Positions 44,461 to 53,746 are shown, numbered from the stretch's first letter. The stretch: 64,000 nucleotides of DNA from Cerina litoralis (GCA_022008415.1 JAIRBC010000010.1:107176-171175), one strand, 5' to 3'. The notes: generated by a model from the sequence alone, not told the origin. A program made the numbers and translations.

Positions 44461-46746
44461 TTGATCCCCATTAAAGACATATCACGTTTTACCCTACTTG
44501 CCTTAGCAGTAATCTTGCACTCGTGCAGTGTAAAAAAGTACGTGCCAGATAACGAAATCCTGTACGGCGGAGCGGACCTGGAACTTACTTTCCGGACCCC
44601 TATTGAAGGAGAGTCCGATTTAAAAAGTGAACTGAAATCTGTAATTCGTCCCGAACCTGACTCCAAATTTATGGGCATTTATTGGGGTTTATTGGCACAC
44701 TATAAAGCCCAAAGGGAAAAACCTGGATTTCTCAATAAATATTTTGATAAGAAAATTGGGGAAGAACCCGTTTATCTCTCCGATGTAGATTTGGACAAAA
44801 CCAAGGAGCTGCTCAACAATCGATTGGAAAATCGGGGTTTTTTCAATAGCGTTATAACATCATCGACCAAAAAAGGCAAAAATACGGCCACCGCAGATTA
44901 CAAGGTTAGCGTTAACGAACCTTATACCTTGGAGACGTATCAACTAAATTCCGATACTTTGTCCATTTATAAAGAAATCGAAAAAAACCTTGCCAAGACG
45001 GTTTTAAAACCTGGGTCAAGATTTGACCTGGCACTTTTAAAATTGGAGCGAAAACGCATAGACGACGACCTAAAATCTGATGGTTACTACAACTTTAACT
45101 CCGATTTCCTAATTTTTGAGGCCGATACCAACCGCTACGACAAAAAACGCTTTGACCTCTATTTACGCCTTAAAAACGATGTTCCCAAGAAATCGACGGT
45201 ACCCTATATGATCAACTCCTTAAGGGTCTATCCCAACTATTCACTGGAGAGCGATGAACAGGACAAGGATAAGGATACGGTATCTATTGCCGGTACGGAG
45301 TTTATCCAAAAACCTGAATTCTTCAAACCACACCTTCTGGAACCTTTTATCCTTCTAAAAAAAGGGGATTTCTACAACCCACAAAAATCCAGGTTAACGA
45401 GCAATCGACTATCCTCTATTGGGGCATACAGGTACGTAAATATAAAGTTTGACGACATCGGCAAGGATAGTATCAACGATACCATCCGAAAACTGGACGC
45501 CTCAATTTATCTGTCGCCACTTACCAAACGGTCCCTACAAGCCGAATTGCAGGCCTATTCCAAAAGCAACAATTTTGCCGGCCCGGCCTTGTCCCTCGTC
45601 TATAACGAACGGAATCTATTTGGAGGAGGCGTAATCTTCAGGGCTACCGGTACCATTGCCTACGAGTGGCAGGTTGCCAGTGGCACCAATGATACGGGTT
45701 TAAGCAGCACCCAAGCAGGTCTACAGGGCGACCTGATCTTTCCGCGATTACTGTTCCCTATCCAACTTCAGGACAAATTTAGATATGCCGTGCCTAAGAC
45801 CAAAATAAGTGCCAGTTGGGACTACCTTAACCGAAGTCAACTCTATAACTTAATCTCCTATTCCACCACTTTCGGCTACCAGTGGAATGAAAATAGATAT
45901 GTTTACCACGAGCTCAATCCGATAAGTATATCCTACGTGAACCCATCTAACATTACGCCGGAATTTGAACAAATTTTGGAAGACAATCCATATTTGCGAA
46001 GTAGTTTCGAGCAGCAGTTTATTGCGGGGCTCACCTATACGTTCACCTATAACGAACTGGGGGACTCCGGCAAAAAAAATCCAATTTATTTTTCGACTAA
46101 TCTGGACGTGGCCGGCAACTTGTTCGACCTATTTGCGCAAGATCGTAACAACGACGGGAAAAAGTCGCTTTTGGGATTGGAATATTCCCAATACGCCAAA
46201 GCAGATATTGATTTTAGGTACTATTTTATACCCGGGGAATCCCAGTTTTTAATAGGAAGGCTATTTGCAGGATTGGGACTCCCTTATGGCAATTCTTCGA
46301 CCATGCCATTTTCCCAACAGTATTTTTCCGGTGGCCCGTACAGCGTTCGGGCCTTTAGGATACGTTCCCTAGGTCCTGGCACTTATAAACCAGATTCCGA
46401 TGCTTCCGAATCCTACTACGACCAAGCCGGAAATATTCGGCTGGAGGCCAATGTGGAATACCGGTTTCCACTTTTTTCCTATTTAAAAGGGGCGTTATTT
46501 GCCGATGCCGGCAACGTTTGGCTTACCCAAGAGAACGAATCCCTGCCAGGCGGAAAGTTAACTTCCGATTTTATAAACGAACTGGGAATTGGCGTTGGGG
46601 CCGGGCTTCGATTGGACATCCAGAATTTTGTTATCCGGGTAGATGTGGCCACTCCGATAAGCGCTCCCTATTTGCCCAAAGGAGAACGGTTTGATTTTGA
46701 TCTAAATGGCACTATTCTGAACTTCGCGATTGGTTACCCGTTCTAA
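44461..46746 (+). CDS. tamL: TamL, lipoprotein form of the Omp85-family TamA barrel
   Basis: Outer-membrane protein of 761 residues: signal sequence with lipobox LHSC (Cys22), POTRA-like domains (about 70-380) and a C-terminal 16-strand Omp85 barrel with GGPYSVRAFRIRSLGPG, the conserved (V/I)RG(F/Y) loop variant, ending in aromatic Phe as barrel proteins do. Bacteroidota carry this lipidated version (TamL) in place of TamA. The start must be TTG at 44461: the preceding codon is the in-frame stop of tamB and no ATG occurs until well past the lipobox. The tight junction implies coupled translation with tamB. Confidence 0.9.
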   Translation: MIPIKDISRFTLLALAVILHSCSVKKYVPDNEILYGGADLELTFRTPIEGESDLKSELKSVIRPEPDSKFMGIYWGLLAHYKAQREKPGFLNKYFDKKIGEEPVYLSDVDLDKTKELLNNRLENRGFFNSVITSSTKKGKNTATADYKVSVNEPYTLETYQLNSDTLSIYKEIEKNLAKTVLKPGSRFDLALLKLERKRIDDDLKSDGYYNFNSDFLIFEADTNRYDKKRFDLYLRLKNDVPKKSTVPYMINSLRVYPNYSLESDEQDKDKDTVSIAGTEFIQKPEFFKPHLLEPFILLKKGDFYNPQKSRLTSNRLSSIGAYRYVNIKFDDIGKDSINDTIRKLDASIYLSPLTKRSLQAELQAYSKSNNFAGPALSLVYNERNLFGGGVIFRATGTIAYEWQVASGTNDTGLSSTQAGLQGDLIFPRLLFPIQLQDKFRYAVPKTKISASWDYLNRSQLYNLISYSTTFGYQWNENRYVYHELNPISISYVNPSNITPEFEQILEDNPYLRSSFEQQFIAGLTYTFTYNELGDSGKKNPIYFSTNLDVAGNLFDLFAQDRNNDGKKSLLGLEYSQYAKADIDFRYYFIPGESQFLIGRLFAGLGLPYGNSSTMPFSQQYFSGGPYSVRAFRIRSLGPGTYKPDSDASESYYDQAGNIRLEANVEYRFPLFSYLKGALFADAGNVWLTQENESLPGGKLTSDFINELGIGVGAGLRLDIQNFVIRVDVATPISAPYLPKGERFDFDLNGTILNFAIGYPF

Positions 46747-47004
46747 TCCCGGGGTTTAAACTTGAGTTTGCCCGAGGACTTGAGTTAAAAGAGGAAAAGA
46801 GTAAATAATTTTGAATGGTATAATTTCTTAAACTGCCGTAAATCTACATTTTGTAATCCTTTATGACTCCAGTTTAGCTTGGTGTTGATTTCCTTTCTTT
46901 TTGCATAATCGTTAAAACATTGTTAGCTATTTTGCCTGCCTTTCATTTAGTTTATTGTTTTCCATTTGTTTTTCATAAGTATTTATGGACCTCCTACGTC
47001 GGTC

Positions 47005-47137
47005 TCTTTTGCTCGCCCAAAAGAATCGAAACAGGGCCGAAAAACAAGGTGCAGCGTGCCTTGGTTTGGAGGAACCAGTTTAAGCCAAGGCCAACGCGCC
47101 CTCTGGCCCCTCGCTGCAAATGCAAATCGTTGCATTT
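47005..47137. repeat. GC-rich hairpin cluster
   Basis: Two perfect inverted repeats: TCTTTTG (47005-47011) / CAAAAGA (47018-47024), and AAATGCAA (47118-47125) / TTGCATTT (47130-47137). They lie inside a 300-base section much richer in GC than its surroundings. Could be a structured RNA or a mobile-element relic; not assigned. Confidence 0.4.
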
Positions 47138-47414
47138 TTCGCTCGCTCCCTATGAAATTTTTCGACAACAGGGTTTAATAACCGTATCCAAAACTCCGCG
47201 TCGCCCCGTGCCTCCGCTCCAGTTCTCCGCGCTTTCGGACACTGCTCTACGGATAGTGATCTTAGCTTCGCGAAATATGAAAATTTAAACAGCATCAAAT
47301 TTAACCAGAGCCTCTTTATGTTTTCTTGATTTGTTGAATCGGAATTAAGACTACTTTTCTCAGTGGATTTAAAATTGAAGATAACAAATTACAATTGCTA
47401 AATTTAAGCAGGTT

Positions 47415-47516
47415 CTATATCACGCTAATAATCTCGACGATTAGAATGACTATCAAAATGCCGAACAAAATCAGCAAAATGGCCAAGATCTTACTTAAAT
47501 CCAATTTTTGTCTCAT
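47415..47516 (-). CDS. Possible 33-residue single-span membrane peptide
   Basis: Minus-strand ATG at 47516 opens 33 codons: a charged start (MRQKLDLSK) followed by a very hydrophobic isoleucine/leucine-rich helix (about residues 10-32) and a TAG stop. The shape is typical of small membrane proteins, and no AT-rich random frame of this hydrophobicity was noticed nearby, but there is no homology or promoter support. Confidence 0.3.
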   Translation of the reverse strand: MRQKLDLSKILAILLILFGILIVILIVEIISVI

Positions 47517-47658
47517 AGAAAGTATTTTCCGTCAAATGCAATACCTACGACTCCACCTAGCACTCATTACCACTTCATCTTTTCTACCTAAAATTACGCC
47601 GAATGCTCCGTAAAAACGGTTTAAGCTTTCCTTTAAAAAAGCCTGCAAGTACTCTAAT

Positions 47659-47827
47659 ATGAAGCAATTTAGCTGTTATTTTGATCGTCTTTCCGTTATT
47701 TGGCCAAACCGACCAAAAAATAGTCAAAAGAACTTTGCACAAACATTTTATCCGAATAATTTGCACTTTAAAGAGGCCACTAGAAAATATTTTTCTAAGG
47801 CAAGGGCAGGATCGGGATAAAATTTAA
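47659..47827 (+). pseudogene. Possible frameshifted N-terminal fragment of an exported protein
   Basis: ATG at 47659 reads MKQ, and after a one-base shift at the TTT run the frame continues LAVILIVFPLFGQTDQKIVKR, which together look like a signal peptide ending at an A/G-Q cleavage site common in this genome (compare other genes ending in ..GQ or ..AQ). The frame stops at TAA 47825-47827. Too short to assign. Confidence 0.22.
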
Positions 47828-47985
47828 AGAACATTAAGCAGATAAACCTCAATAGACCAAAGCTTGGTTGGGTACGATGATCACCCTAATATTTTATATC
47901 AAATATGGGGTAAGCCTTTTAAAAACATTTAAAACAGGTTAACTTTACATAAATAACTCGAGACGGGTTCATAAATAGTCAATTC

Positions 47986-48894
47986 GTGGAATATAAAGAT
48001 TACTACAAAATACTTGGCGTACCCAAGACTGCCACACAAAACGATATAAAAAAAGCTTATCGCAAACTGGCCAGAAAATACCATCCCGATGTAAATCCGA
48101 ACGACAAGGCCGCGGAACAAAATTTTAAAGAAGCCAACGAAGCCAATGAGGTATTGGGCGACCCCGAAAAGCGTAAGAAATACGATCAGTACGGAAAGGA
48201 CTGGCAACATGCGGAGGAATTTGAAAAACAAAAGGCACAACAACGACAAGGCAGGACCTACACACAGAGTTCCGGGGATTTTGGAGGCCATGATTTTTCC
48301 GATTTCTTCGAGAGTATGTTCGGAGGGGCTTCGGGTGGTTTTTCCAGGGGTGCAGGCGGTAGATCTGTGAAATTTAGAGGCCAGGATTTTAACGCCGAAC
48401 TCCGGCTAAATCTCAGGGATGTATATAAATCCCATAAACAGACCTTGACGGTTAACGGAAAAAACATAAGGATTACCATCCCTGCTGGGGTAGAGAATGG
48501 CCAGACCATCAAAATTAAGGGCCATGGAGGCCCCGGACGCAATGGGGGTCCCCACGGTGACCTATACATTACCTTTTCCGTAGAAAACGATACCTCGTTT
48601 AAAAGGGAAGGCAGTAATCTTTATAAGACCGTAGATTTAAATATCTACAAGGCTGTACTCGGGGGTGAAATTACCATTAATACTTTTGACGGTAAGGCAA
48701 AATTGAAAGTGAAACCCGAAACCCAAAACGGGACGGTTGTAAAATTAAGGGGAAAGGGATTTCCGGTCTATAAAAAAGAAGGCGAATTTGGAGACCTATT
48801 TGTAACTTATCAAATTGAGACACCCACCAAACTTTCCTCCAAGGAAAAGGCACTTTTTCAGGAATTGGAGGCACTACACAACAAAAAAAGCTAA
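47986..48894 (+). CDS. cbpA: CbpA-type DnaJ co-chaperone
   Basis: J-domain protein of 302 residues that stimulates DnaK. The J domain occupies 1-70 with HPD at 33-35 ([12 protein letters not shown]). A glycine/phenylalanine-rich linker (about 90-125) and two C-terminal beta domains follow. The zinc finger of true DnaJ is absent, which defines the CbpA group. The start is GTG at 47986 ([12 protein letters not shown], the family N-terminus); no ATG is near. The cognate modulator gene cbpM follows after 3 bases. Confidence 0.93.
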   Translation: MEYKDYYKILGVPKTATQNDIKKAYRKLARKYHPDVNPNDKAAEQNFKEANEANEVLGDPEKRKKYDQYGKDWQHAEEFEKQKAQQRQGRTYTQSSGDFGGHDFSDFFESMFGGASGGFSRGAGGRSVKFRGQDFNAELRLNLRDVYKSHKQTLTVNGKNIRITIPAGVENGQTIKIKGHGGPGRNGGPHGDLYITFSVENDTSFKREGSNLYKTVDLNIYKAVLGGEITINTFDGKAKLKVKPETQNGTVVKLRGKGFPVYKKEGEFGDLFVTYQIETPTKLSSKEKALFQELEALHNKKS

Positions 48895-48897
48895 ATT

Positions 48898-49188
48898 ATG
48901 GACAGCAGTGAATACATCGCTATAACCGATTTTTGCAATAGTCATGACATTGCTTCAACTTTCGTCATAGAATTACAGGAATATGGGCTTATCCAAGTGG
49001 TAAAGCGCAATAACGATCGCTATATCCCCATTCAGGAACTTCCAAAGGCGGAAAAAATAGTTCGGCTATATCTCGATCTGGATATTAACCTGGAGGGGAT
49101 AGAAGTCATTGAACGGCTATTGAAAAGGATACAAGAAATGCAGCAGGAGATCACGGTTCTAAAAAACCATTTGCGCCTCTACGAATGA
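48898..49188 (+). CDS. cbpM: Chaperone modulator CbpM
   Basis: Protein of 96 residues with a MerR-like winged helix (about 1-65, EYIAITDFCNSHDIASTFVIELQEYGLI) and a C-terminal helix (ERLLKRIQEMQQEITVLKNHL). CbpM proteins bind the J domain of CbpA and inhibit its activity. The gene lies 3 bases after cbpA, the standard arrangement, so the two are cotranscribed. Confidence 0.9.
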   Translation: MDSSEYIAITDFCNSHDIASTFVIELQEYGLIQVVKRNNDRYIPIQELPKAEKIVRLYLDLDINLEGIEVIERLLKRIQEMQQEITVLKNHLRLYE

Positions 49189-49324
49189 CCGGACCCAATT
49201 TGTAATAATTAACTGGATGTCAGGCCTGGCCTCCCTAAAAAAGAATTTTTACACCCTTATCGTTCTTCCGAAATTAAATTTTTGTTAAATGAAAAATAAT
49301 CGTTTTTAGTATTGTTTCCTGTAG

Positions 49325-49332
49325 TAACTTTG
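49325..49332 (+). promoter_or_regulatory. Putative -7 promoter box for the small HMA-like gene
   Basis: TAACTTTG is a perfect TAnnTTTG, 25 bases before the ATG at 49358; the -33 position reads TTT rather than TTG. Confidence 0.4.
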
Positions 49333-49357
49333 CTATAATACTTAAAAATTACAAGTC

Positions 49358-49633
49358 ATGAAAGCAAGAGTATCCATTCCCCAGTTACGATCTGAAAATT
49401 CTGCACACACGGTTATCAGAAACCTTAGCCGGATATTGGATATCAAGGTTATTGACCTCGATGTTGAAAATGGATATTTGACGTTTATCTACGAAACGAA
49501 GCTTGCTTTTAACAAGGTGAAAAATGAATTGCTACGGATTGGGTACCCCATGAAGACCTACAGCTGCGCCTCACTTTTGGACGATATGGAAACCCCAAGA
49601 TACTCGGACCACAGTGAATTTTTGATGGTATAA
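49358..49633 (+). CDS. Small ferredoxin-like (HMA-like) protein without metal cysteines
   Basis: Protein of 91 residues with the beta-alpha-beta spacing of heavy-metal-associated domains (HTVIRNLSRILDIKVIDLDVENGYLTFIYETKLAFNKVKNELLRIGYP) but with no CxxC; the only cysteine is in YSCASLLDD, near the C-terminus. It is therefore probably not a copper chaperone. Similar small proteins exist in flavobacteria without assigned function. It has its own promoter-like box and converges with menB. Confidence 0.65.
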   Translation: MKARVSIPQLRSENSAHTVIRNLSRILDIKVIDLDVENGYLTFIYETKLAFNKVKNELLRIGYPMKTYSCASLLDDMETPRYSDHSEFLMV

Positions 49634-49691
49634 AGACCAAATCTCCCTTGTTTATTTACTTGGATTGCATCCTTTTTATCGTTCCCTTGGT

Positions 49692-50534
49692 TTAGGGAAG
49701 CCATTTATTTTTGCCAAAGTTGGGTTTCCGCTTTTCCAAAAAGGCGTTCCTTCCTTCCTTGGCCTCATCGGTCATATAGGCTAAACGCGTAGCCTCACCT
49801 GCAAAAACCTGTTGCCCTACCATGCCATCATCGGTAAGGTTCATGGCGAATTTCAACATTTTTATGGAGGTGGGAGACTTGGCCAAGATTTCTTGTGCCC
49901 ATTCATAGGCCGTGTTTTCCAGTTCTTCATGGGGTATTACCGCGTTAACCATACCCATTTCAAAAGCTTCCTGTGCCGTGTAATTTCGCCCTAAAAAGAA
50001 AATTTCCCTCGCCTTCTTCTGTCCCACCATTTTGGCCAAATAGGCCGACCCGTATCCGCCATCAAAACTGGTAACATCGGCATCGGTCTGTTTAAAAATA
50101 GCGTGCTCCTTACTGGCTAGGGTAAGATCGCATACCACGTGAAGACTATGGCCCCCGCCTACCGCCCATCCGGGAACGACGGCGATCACCGCCTTTGGCA
50201 TAAACCGGATCAACCGTTGTACTTCTAGGATATTTAGTCGATGCATCCCGTCTTCGCCTACGTACCCTTGGTGCCCCCTAGCTCTTTGATCGCCCCCGCT
50301 GCAAAAGGAATAAACACCATCCTTGGTCGATGGCCCTTCGGCGGAGAGCAAGACCACCCCAATGGATGTATCTTCCTGGGCATCGTAAAACGCTTGGTAC
50401 AGCTCGCTTGTGGTCTTGGGCCTAAAGGCATTCCGAACATTGGGCCGATTGAATGCAATACGGGCCACCCCATCGCTCTTTCTATAGGTGATGTCCTCAA
50501 ATTTCTTTACGGTTGTCCAGTTGGGCTTTTTCAT
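49692..50534 (-). CDS. menB: 1,4-dihydroxy-2-naphthoyl-CoA synthase
   Basis: Crotonase-fold enzyme of the menaquinone pathway closing the naphthalene ring of o-succinylbenzoyl-CoA. It has 280 residues, typical. Visible: CSGGDQ (oxyanion hole), the flexible loop RARGHQGYVGEDGMHRLN, GWAVGGGHSLHVVCDLTLAS with the second oxyanion glycine and bicarbonate-site region, and the C-terminal YMTDEAKEGRNAFLEKRKPNF. No other men genes are adjacent. Menaquinone is the main quinone of flavobacteria, so this is a core gene. Confidence 0.96.
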   Translation of the reverse strand: MKKPNWTTVKKFEDITYRKSDGVARIAFNRPNVRNAFRPKTTSELYQAFYDAQEDTSIGVVLLSAEGPSTKDGVYSFCSGGDQRARGHQGYVGEDGMHRLNILEVQRLIRFMPKAVIAVVPGWAVGGGHSLHVVCDLTLASKEHAIFKQTDADVTSFDGGYGSAYLAKMVGQKKAREIFFLGRNYTAQEAFEMGMVNAVIPHEELENTAYEWAQEILAKSPTSIKMLKFAMNLTDDGMVGQQVFAGEATRLAYMTDEAKEGRNAFLEKRKPNFGKNKWLP

Positions 50535-50759
50535 TCTAATGTCTTTTTAATATAAATCGGTTCGCGCCGGCAATTGCAAGATACCTTCAAGGTTTTGGAA
50601 ATCTGGTAAGAATTATTAACTCTCATTTGCTTTTACTTGGCGATGGTTTTAATGGAAAAAGTTTAAATCGCTTCATGGACTAAAGATACGGTTTCCTAAA
50701 ATTTATTGAAGTTAGATTTTTACATCCTATTTTGGCCAAGACCATACAAAATTGTTTCC

Positions 50760-50780
50760 TTGGGTTTTGGGGGTTAGGGC
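50760..50780. repeat. Three-unit heptamer repeat at the end of the glycosyltransferase gene
   Basis: TTGGGTT, TTGGGGG and TTAGGGC follow in a 7-base step and overlap the stop codon region of the minus-strand gene at 50774. Confidence 0.4.
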
Positions 50781-52033
50781 ACTACTTGCTTCGCCTCTAT
50801 CCATTTAGACATATATTTGGTACTGGCCATGGTATGGTGCCACAACATGCCCCCGATAAAGTTTTGGGACCTATGGGATTCCAAATCGTCGCGAACCTTC
50901 TTCAATTTTGAGTGAAATACCCGGTCCAGTTTATTTTTATCGTAAAGTTCGTTGATAATTTTAATACCGTTGTACTGTGCCATTTGCCATGCCTCCCTGT
51001 CACAATAAAGTTTAATTGCTGCGTGGGCAAATGCCTCCGGATCATCGGCTATTTCCCCGTTCCAAGGCCGTTCACCGCGCATGCCTTCGGCCCCGATAGT
51101 GGTAGTCACGTTGGGGGTGCCGGTGCACATGGCATCGATCAACTTTCCCTTAATGCCCGCCCCAAATCTCAAGGGAGCCAAATTCACCCGCGCCTTTCCC
51201 ATGACTTCGTACGCATCGGTTGCCCATCCGCGGACAAAAAATCCCGTCGAGGAATCGTTTAATTGGGTTATCTTTTGTGGCAGATAGGCCCCATAAACGT
51301 GTATTACGGCCTTTGGAAGTGCTTTATGAAGGATGGGCCAAATTCCTTTTTTTAACCAAACAACGGAGTCTACGTTGGGAGCGTGTTTTCCATTGCCAAT
51401 ACAGATAAAGTCCGATCGCGCTTCAAAACCGAGCCAATTCGCAGCAGTAAGTTCATGGATGGGGGCCATTAGAAAGGGAAGATGTAGCATAAGACCACTA
51501 TTGATTCCTATAGTGTTCCTCAAAATACCCAATTCGAAGGAGGAAAGTACGAGGGAGAGGTCTGAACGATAAATACTGGCAATTTCCCTTTTGGTAGTTT
51601 CATGGCCCAACCAGTCCCCTACAGAGAAAATTGCACCCCTTTTTAGGGCTTCCTGTCTTGAAATTCTCAATGAATGTAGATCCTGGGTCTCCAAAATGCG
51701 AAGGGCATTTGGTGCCGACCGCGCTACCCTCCAACCAAACTGTTCCTCTATCATAAAACGGTCGAACAAGACTAACCCAGGATTCAATCCAACCAAAAAA
51801 TCATCAAAACTGGCATGATTGAGTTTTATGTGTATCTTTTTGACGCCCAAACTATCTAAATCAGAGGTCCGCTCCGTTTCCGATGCCGCACAAGCAAAGG
51901 TGATACTATAATCGTGATTAATAAAGAAATGGATCAACTGCATCATCCTGCCCCCTGCCGCGGTAGCTTTGGGCTCTGGCCACATGAATCCGATGATGAG
52001 AAGGGTCTTGGTATGTGGTTCCGGGTCGGACAT
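50774..52033 (-). CDS. Glycosyltransferase with GT-B fold (GT4-like)
   Basis: Protein of 419 residues from the ATG at 52033 (MSDPEPHTKTLLIIGFMWPEPKATAAGGRMMQLI); the frame reaches 52102 but the added residues look non-coding. The N-terminal domain has the A-A-G-x-R-M loop of GT4 enzymes. The C-terminal domain has FICIGNGKHAPN, HVYGAYLP, FVRGWATDAYEVMGKARVNLAPLRFGAGIKGKLIDAMCTGTPNVTTTIGAEGM, the nucleotide-sugar binding region with the E-x7-E element modified. Probably transfers a sugar to a cell-surface glycan; donor unknown. It stands alone. Confidence 0.85.
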   Translation of the reverse strand: MSDPEPHTKTLLIIGFMWPEPKATAAGGRMMQLIHFFINHDYSITFACAASETERTSDLDSLGVKKIHIKLNHASFDDFLVGLNPGLVLFDRFMIEEQFGWRVARSAPNALRILETQDLHSLRISRQEALKRGAIFSVGDWLGHETTKREIASIYRSDLSLVLSSFELGILRNTIGINSGLMLHLPFLMAPIHELTAANWLGFEARSDFICIGNGKHAPNVDSVVWLKKGIWPILHKALPKAVIHVYGAYLPQKITQLNDSSTGFFVRGWATDAYEVMGKARVNLAPLRFGAGIKGKLIDAMCTGTPNVTTTIGAEGMRGERPWNGEIADDPEAFAHAAIKLYCDREAWQMAQYNGIKIINELYDKNKLDRVFHSKLKKVRDDLESHRSQNFIGGMLWHHTMASTKYMSKWIEAKQVVP

Positions 52034-52177
52034 AATTATTTTAGAAAAGGGAATATGGCATATAGAGGTTAGAATCCAGAGTCCGGACACTAATTTCATC
52101 ATCTTAAATCAGCATTTGCAAACATTTGAATACAAATAGTTAAACCAATAAAACTCAGATTTAAACGGATCTTTTTG

Positions 52178-52233
52178 CCCTTAGCCCATTACCTTTTGTC
52201 TATTCTCTATATTCTATTTTCTATTATCTTAAG
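52178..52233. repeat. Eight-unit heptamer-period array downstream of the helicase gene
   Basis: Eight 7-base steps that drift from CCCTTAG and CCCATTA to a core of four TCTATTn units, ending 2 bases from the stop codon of the minus-strand gene at 52235. The reverse complement of the core (nAATAGA) resembles the array after leuA. Confidence 0.65.
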
Positions 52234-52234
52234 A

Positions 52235-53746
52235 TTACATTCTAGCGGCAAATTTTTGGGAAATTAGCAAGCGCAACTTGCGTTCATAATCCTCTTCTAG
52301 CCACTCCTTATAATTTTTAGTGTTGTTCATAATGCAATAGGAATACTGCCTTACCCGATAGGATATTTCTTCCTTGAGCTGCTTTGCCAGTTTACGGGCA
52401 TCAAAAACGTCCTTGCTATTCTCTACGCAAAGCCGGGCATGCTGTTCCAAACTTCTCTCCAACACAGTTTTGGACTTTAACCCTTGCGCAAAAACCTTTT
52501 TGTATTCTTCCTTGATATCGAAATCCAAAACCTCCGATCTAGAAAATTGGGCCTTTAGTTCTGGGGGCATTTCATAGACAAATTCTCGCTCAATATCTTC
52601 ATCGTTCCTAATTCCTTCCAAAAAGAAATCTGGAAAGTGGAAGATTTCATTCCAGTCTACCGGGGCGTCCCACATACCAAATCGGGCTGCATTATTACCG
52701 AGGTCTATGACCGTAAATTCATCTTTATCCGGCAGTACCCTGGATCCCCGACCTATCATCTGAAAGTACAACGTCAAGGATCTGGTGGCCCGGTTAAGGA
52801 TAATGGTCTCCACCGTAGGTTCGTCAAAACCGGTGGTTAAAATACTTACGGAAGTTAGAATAGCATCGGGGGTTTCGGAGAACCATTGCAAAATCTCCCT
52901 GCGTTCCGCAGCTGTATTCTTATTGTCCAGGTGTTGTATGGGATACCCGGCCTTTTTAAAAGTCTCGTAAACGTATTTTGAGGTATTGATACCGTTATTG
53001 AAGATTAAGGTTTTGGTGCCTCTGGCGACCTCCTCATAGGCACCCAGCAATTTCCCCAACATACTGTGGTTTCCGTATAATTCGTCCGATGATTTTACGG
53101 TATAGTCGCCATTAATTCCAAGTTTTAAGGTCTTAAGACCAACATCGTGCGTTATGATATTGGCCTTGGCCAAATATTTTTTTTTGATCAAAGAACCGAT
53201 AGACTCCCCTACGATCAACTTTTTATAGTTGTCCTTCATCGGAAGTTTGATGTTGGAACTCAAGGGGGTGGCCGTCACACCTAAAATGACGGATTTTTTG
53301 AAATACTTAAATAGCTTTCGGAAGGAATTGTAGTGCGCCTCGTCTATAATGACCAGTCCGATATTCTTAATATCGACTTTCTCCTCCTGGAGACGGTTGT
53401 TCAGGGTTTCTACCATCGCAACAAAACACATATACCCGTCCTGATCCTGAAATTCCTTTACCTCGCTGTTTATGATCTTATTGGTAACCCCAAAACCGTG
53501 CAACATCTTGGAAGTCTGCTGGCTCAATTCTATCCTGTGGGTAAGGACCACCACTTTTTTTTGTGTCTGATGGATATATCTCTTGGCAATTTCCGAAAAA
53601 ACAACGGTCTTACCGCCCCCTGTGGGCAACTGGTACAACAGATTTACGTCGTCGGGGGATTCCTCCAAATATTTAAAAATGGTATTCAGATCCTCTAATT
53701 GATAATCATAAAGGGTCTTTTCTATTTTTTCTTGTTGTAATTCCAA
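52235..53746 (-). CDS. Superfamily 2 DEAD/DEAH helicase (SSL2/type III restriction-like)
   Basis: ATP-dependent helicase of 503 residues: Walker A PTGGGKT at 41-47, DEAH near 136, TATP, then helicase C domain with FDEPTVETIILNRATRSLTLYFQMIGRGSR and a roughly 140-residue helical tail unique to this group. No nuclease domain and no methylase gene nearby, so it is not a restriction system. The start is TTG at 53746: an in-frame TAG lies 12 bases upstream, and the Q-motif (LYDYQLEDLNTIF) begins at residue 12. A weak promoter (TAAATTAG) lies upstream. Role in repair or RNA metabolism not determinable. Confidence 0.87.
   Translation of the reverse strand: MELQQEKIEKTLYDYQLEDLNTIFKYLEESPDDVNLLYQLPTGGGKTVVFSEIAKRYIHQTQKKVVVLTHRIELSQQTSKMLHGFGVTNKIINSEVKEFQDQDGYMCFVAMVETLNNRLQEEKVDIKNIGLVIIDEAHYNSFRKLFKYFKKSVILGVTATPLSSNIKLPMKDNYKKLIVGESIGSLIKKKYLAKANIITHDVGLKTLKLGINGDYTVKSSDELYGNHSMLGKLLGAYEEVARGTKTLIFNNGINTSKYVYETFKKAGYPIQHLDNKNTAAERREILQWFSETPDAILTSVSILTTGFDEPTVETIILNRATRSLTLYFQMIGRGSRVLPDKDEFTVIDLGNNAARFGMWDAPVDWNEIFHFPDFFLEGIRNDEDIEREFVYEMPPELKAQFSRSEVLDFDIKEEYKKVFAQGLKSKTVLERSLEQHARLCVENSKDVFDARKLAKQLKEEISYRVRQYSYCIMNNTKNYKEWLEEDYERKLRLLISQKFAARM

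Larger units (their letters stand above)
46747..47985. other. 1.24-kb block without a confident protein gene
   Basis: The left part has a direct repeat ACTTGAGTT (46760 and 46778). 46980-47280 is GC-rich and full of small hairpins. 47415-47516 (minus) could encode a 33-residue membrane peptide. 47659-47827 looks like a frameshifted signal-peptide fragment. The rest is AT-rich and featureless. The longer open frames (for example 46920-47288) have no recognisable protein character. Confidence 0.5.

Noticed and set aside
46920..47288. 122-codon frame between tamL and cbpA
   Set aside because: Composition is unlike the genome's proteins (Arg/Pro/Ser-rich from GC-rich hairpin DNA), overlapping frames exist on the other strand, and no domain is recognisable.
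52235..53746. DEAD/DEAH helicase as the motor of a restriction or defence system
   Set aside because: No methylase, nuclease or other defence gene is adjacent, and the neighbours are ordinary chromosomal genes.
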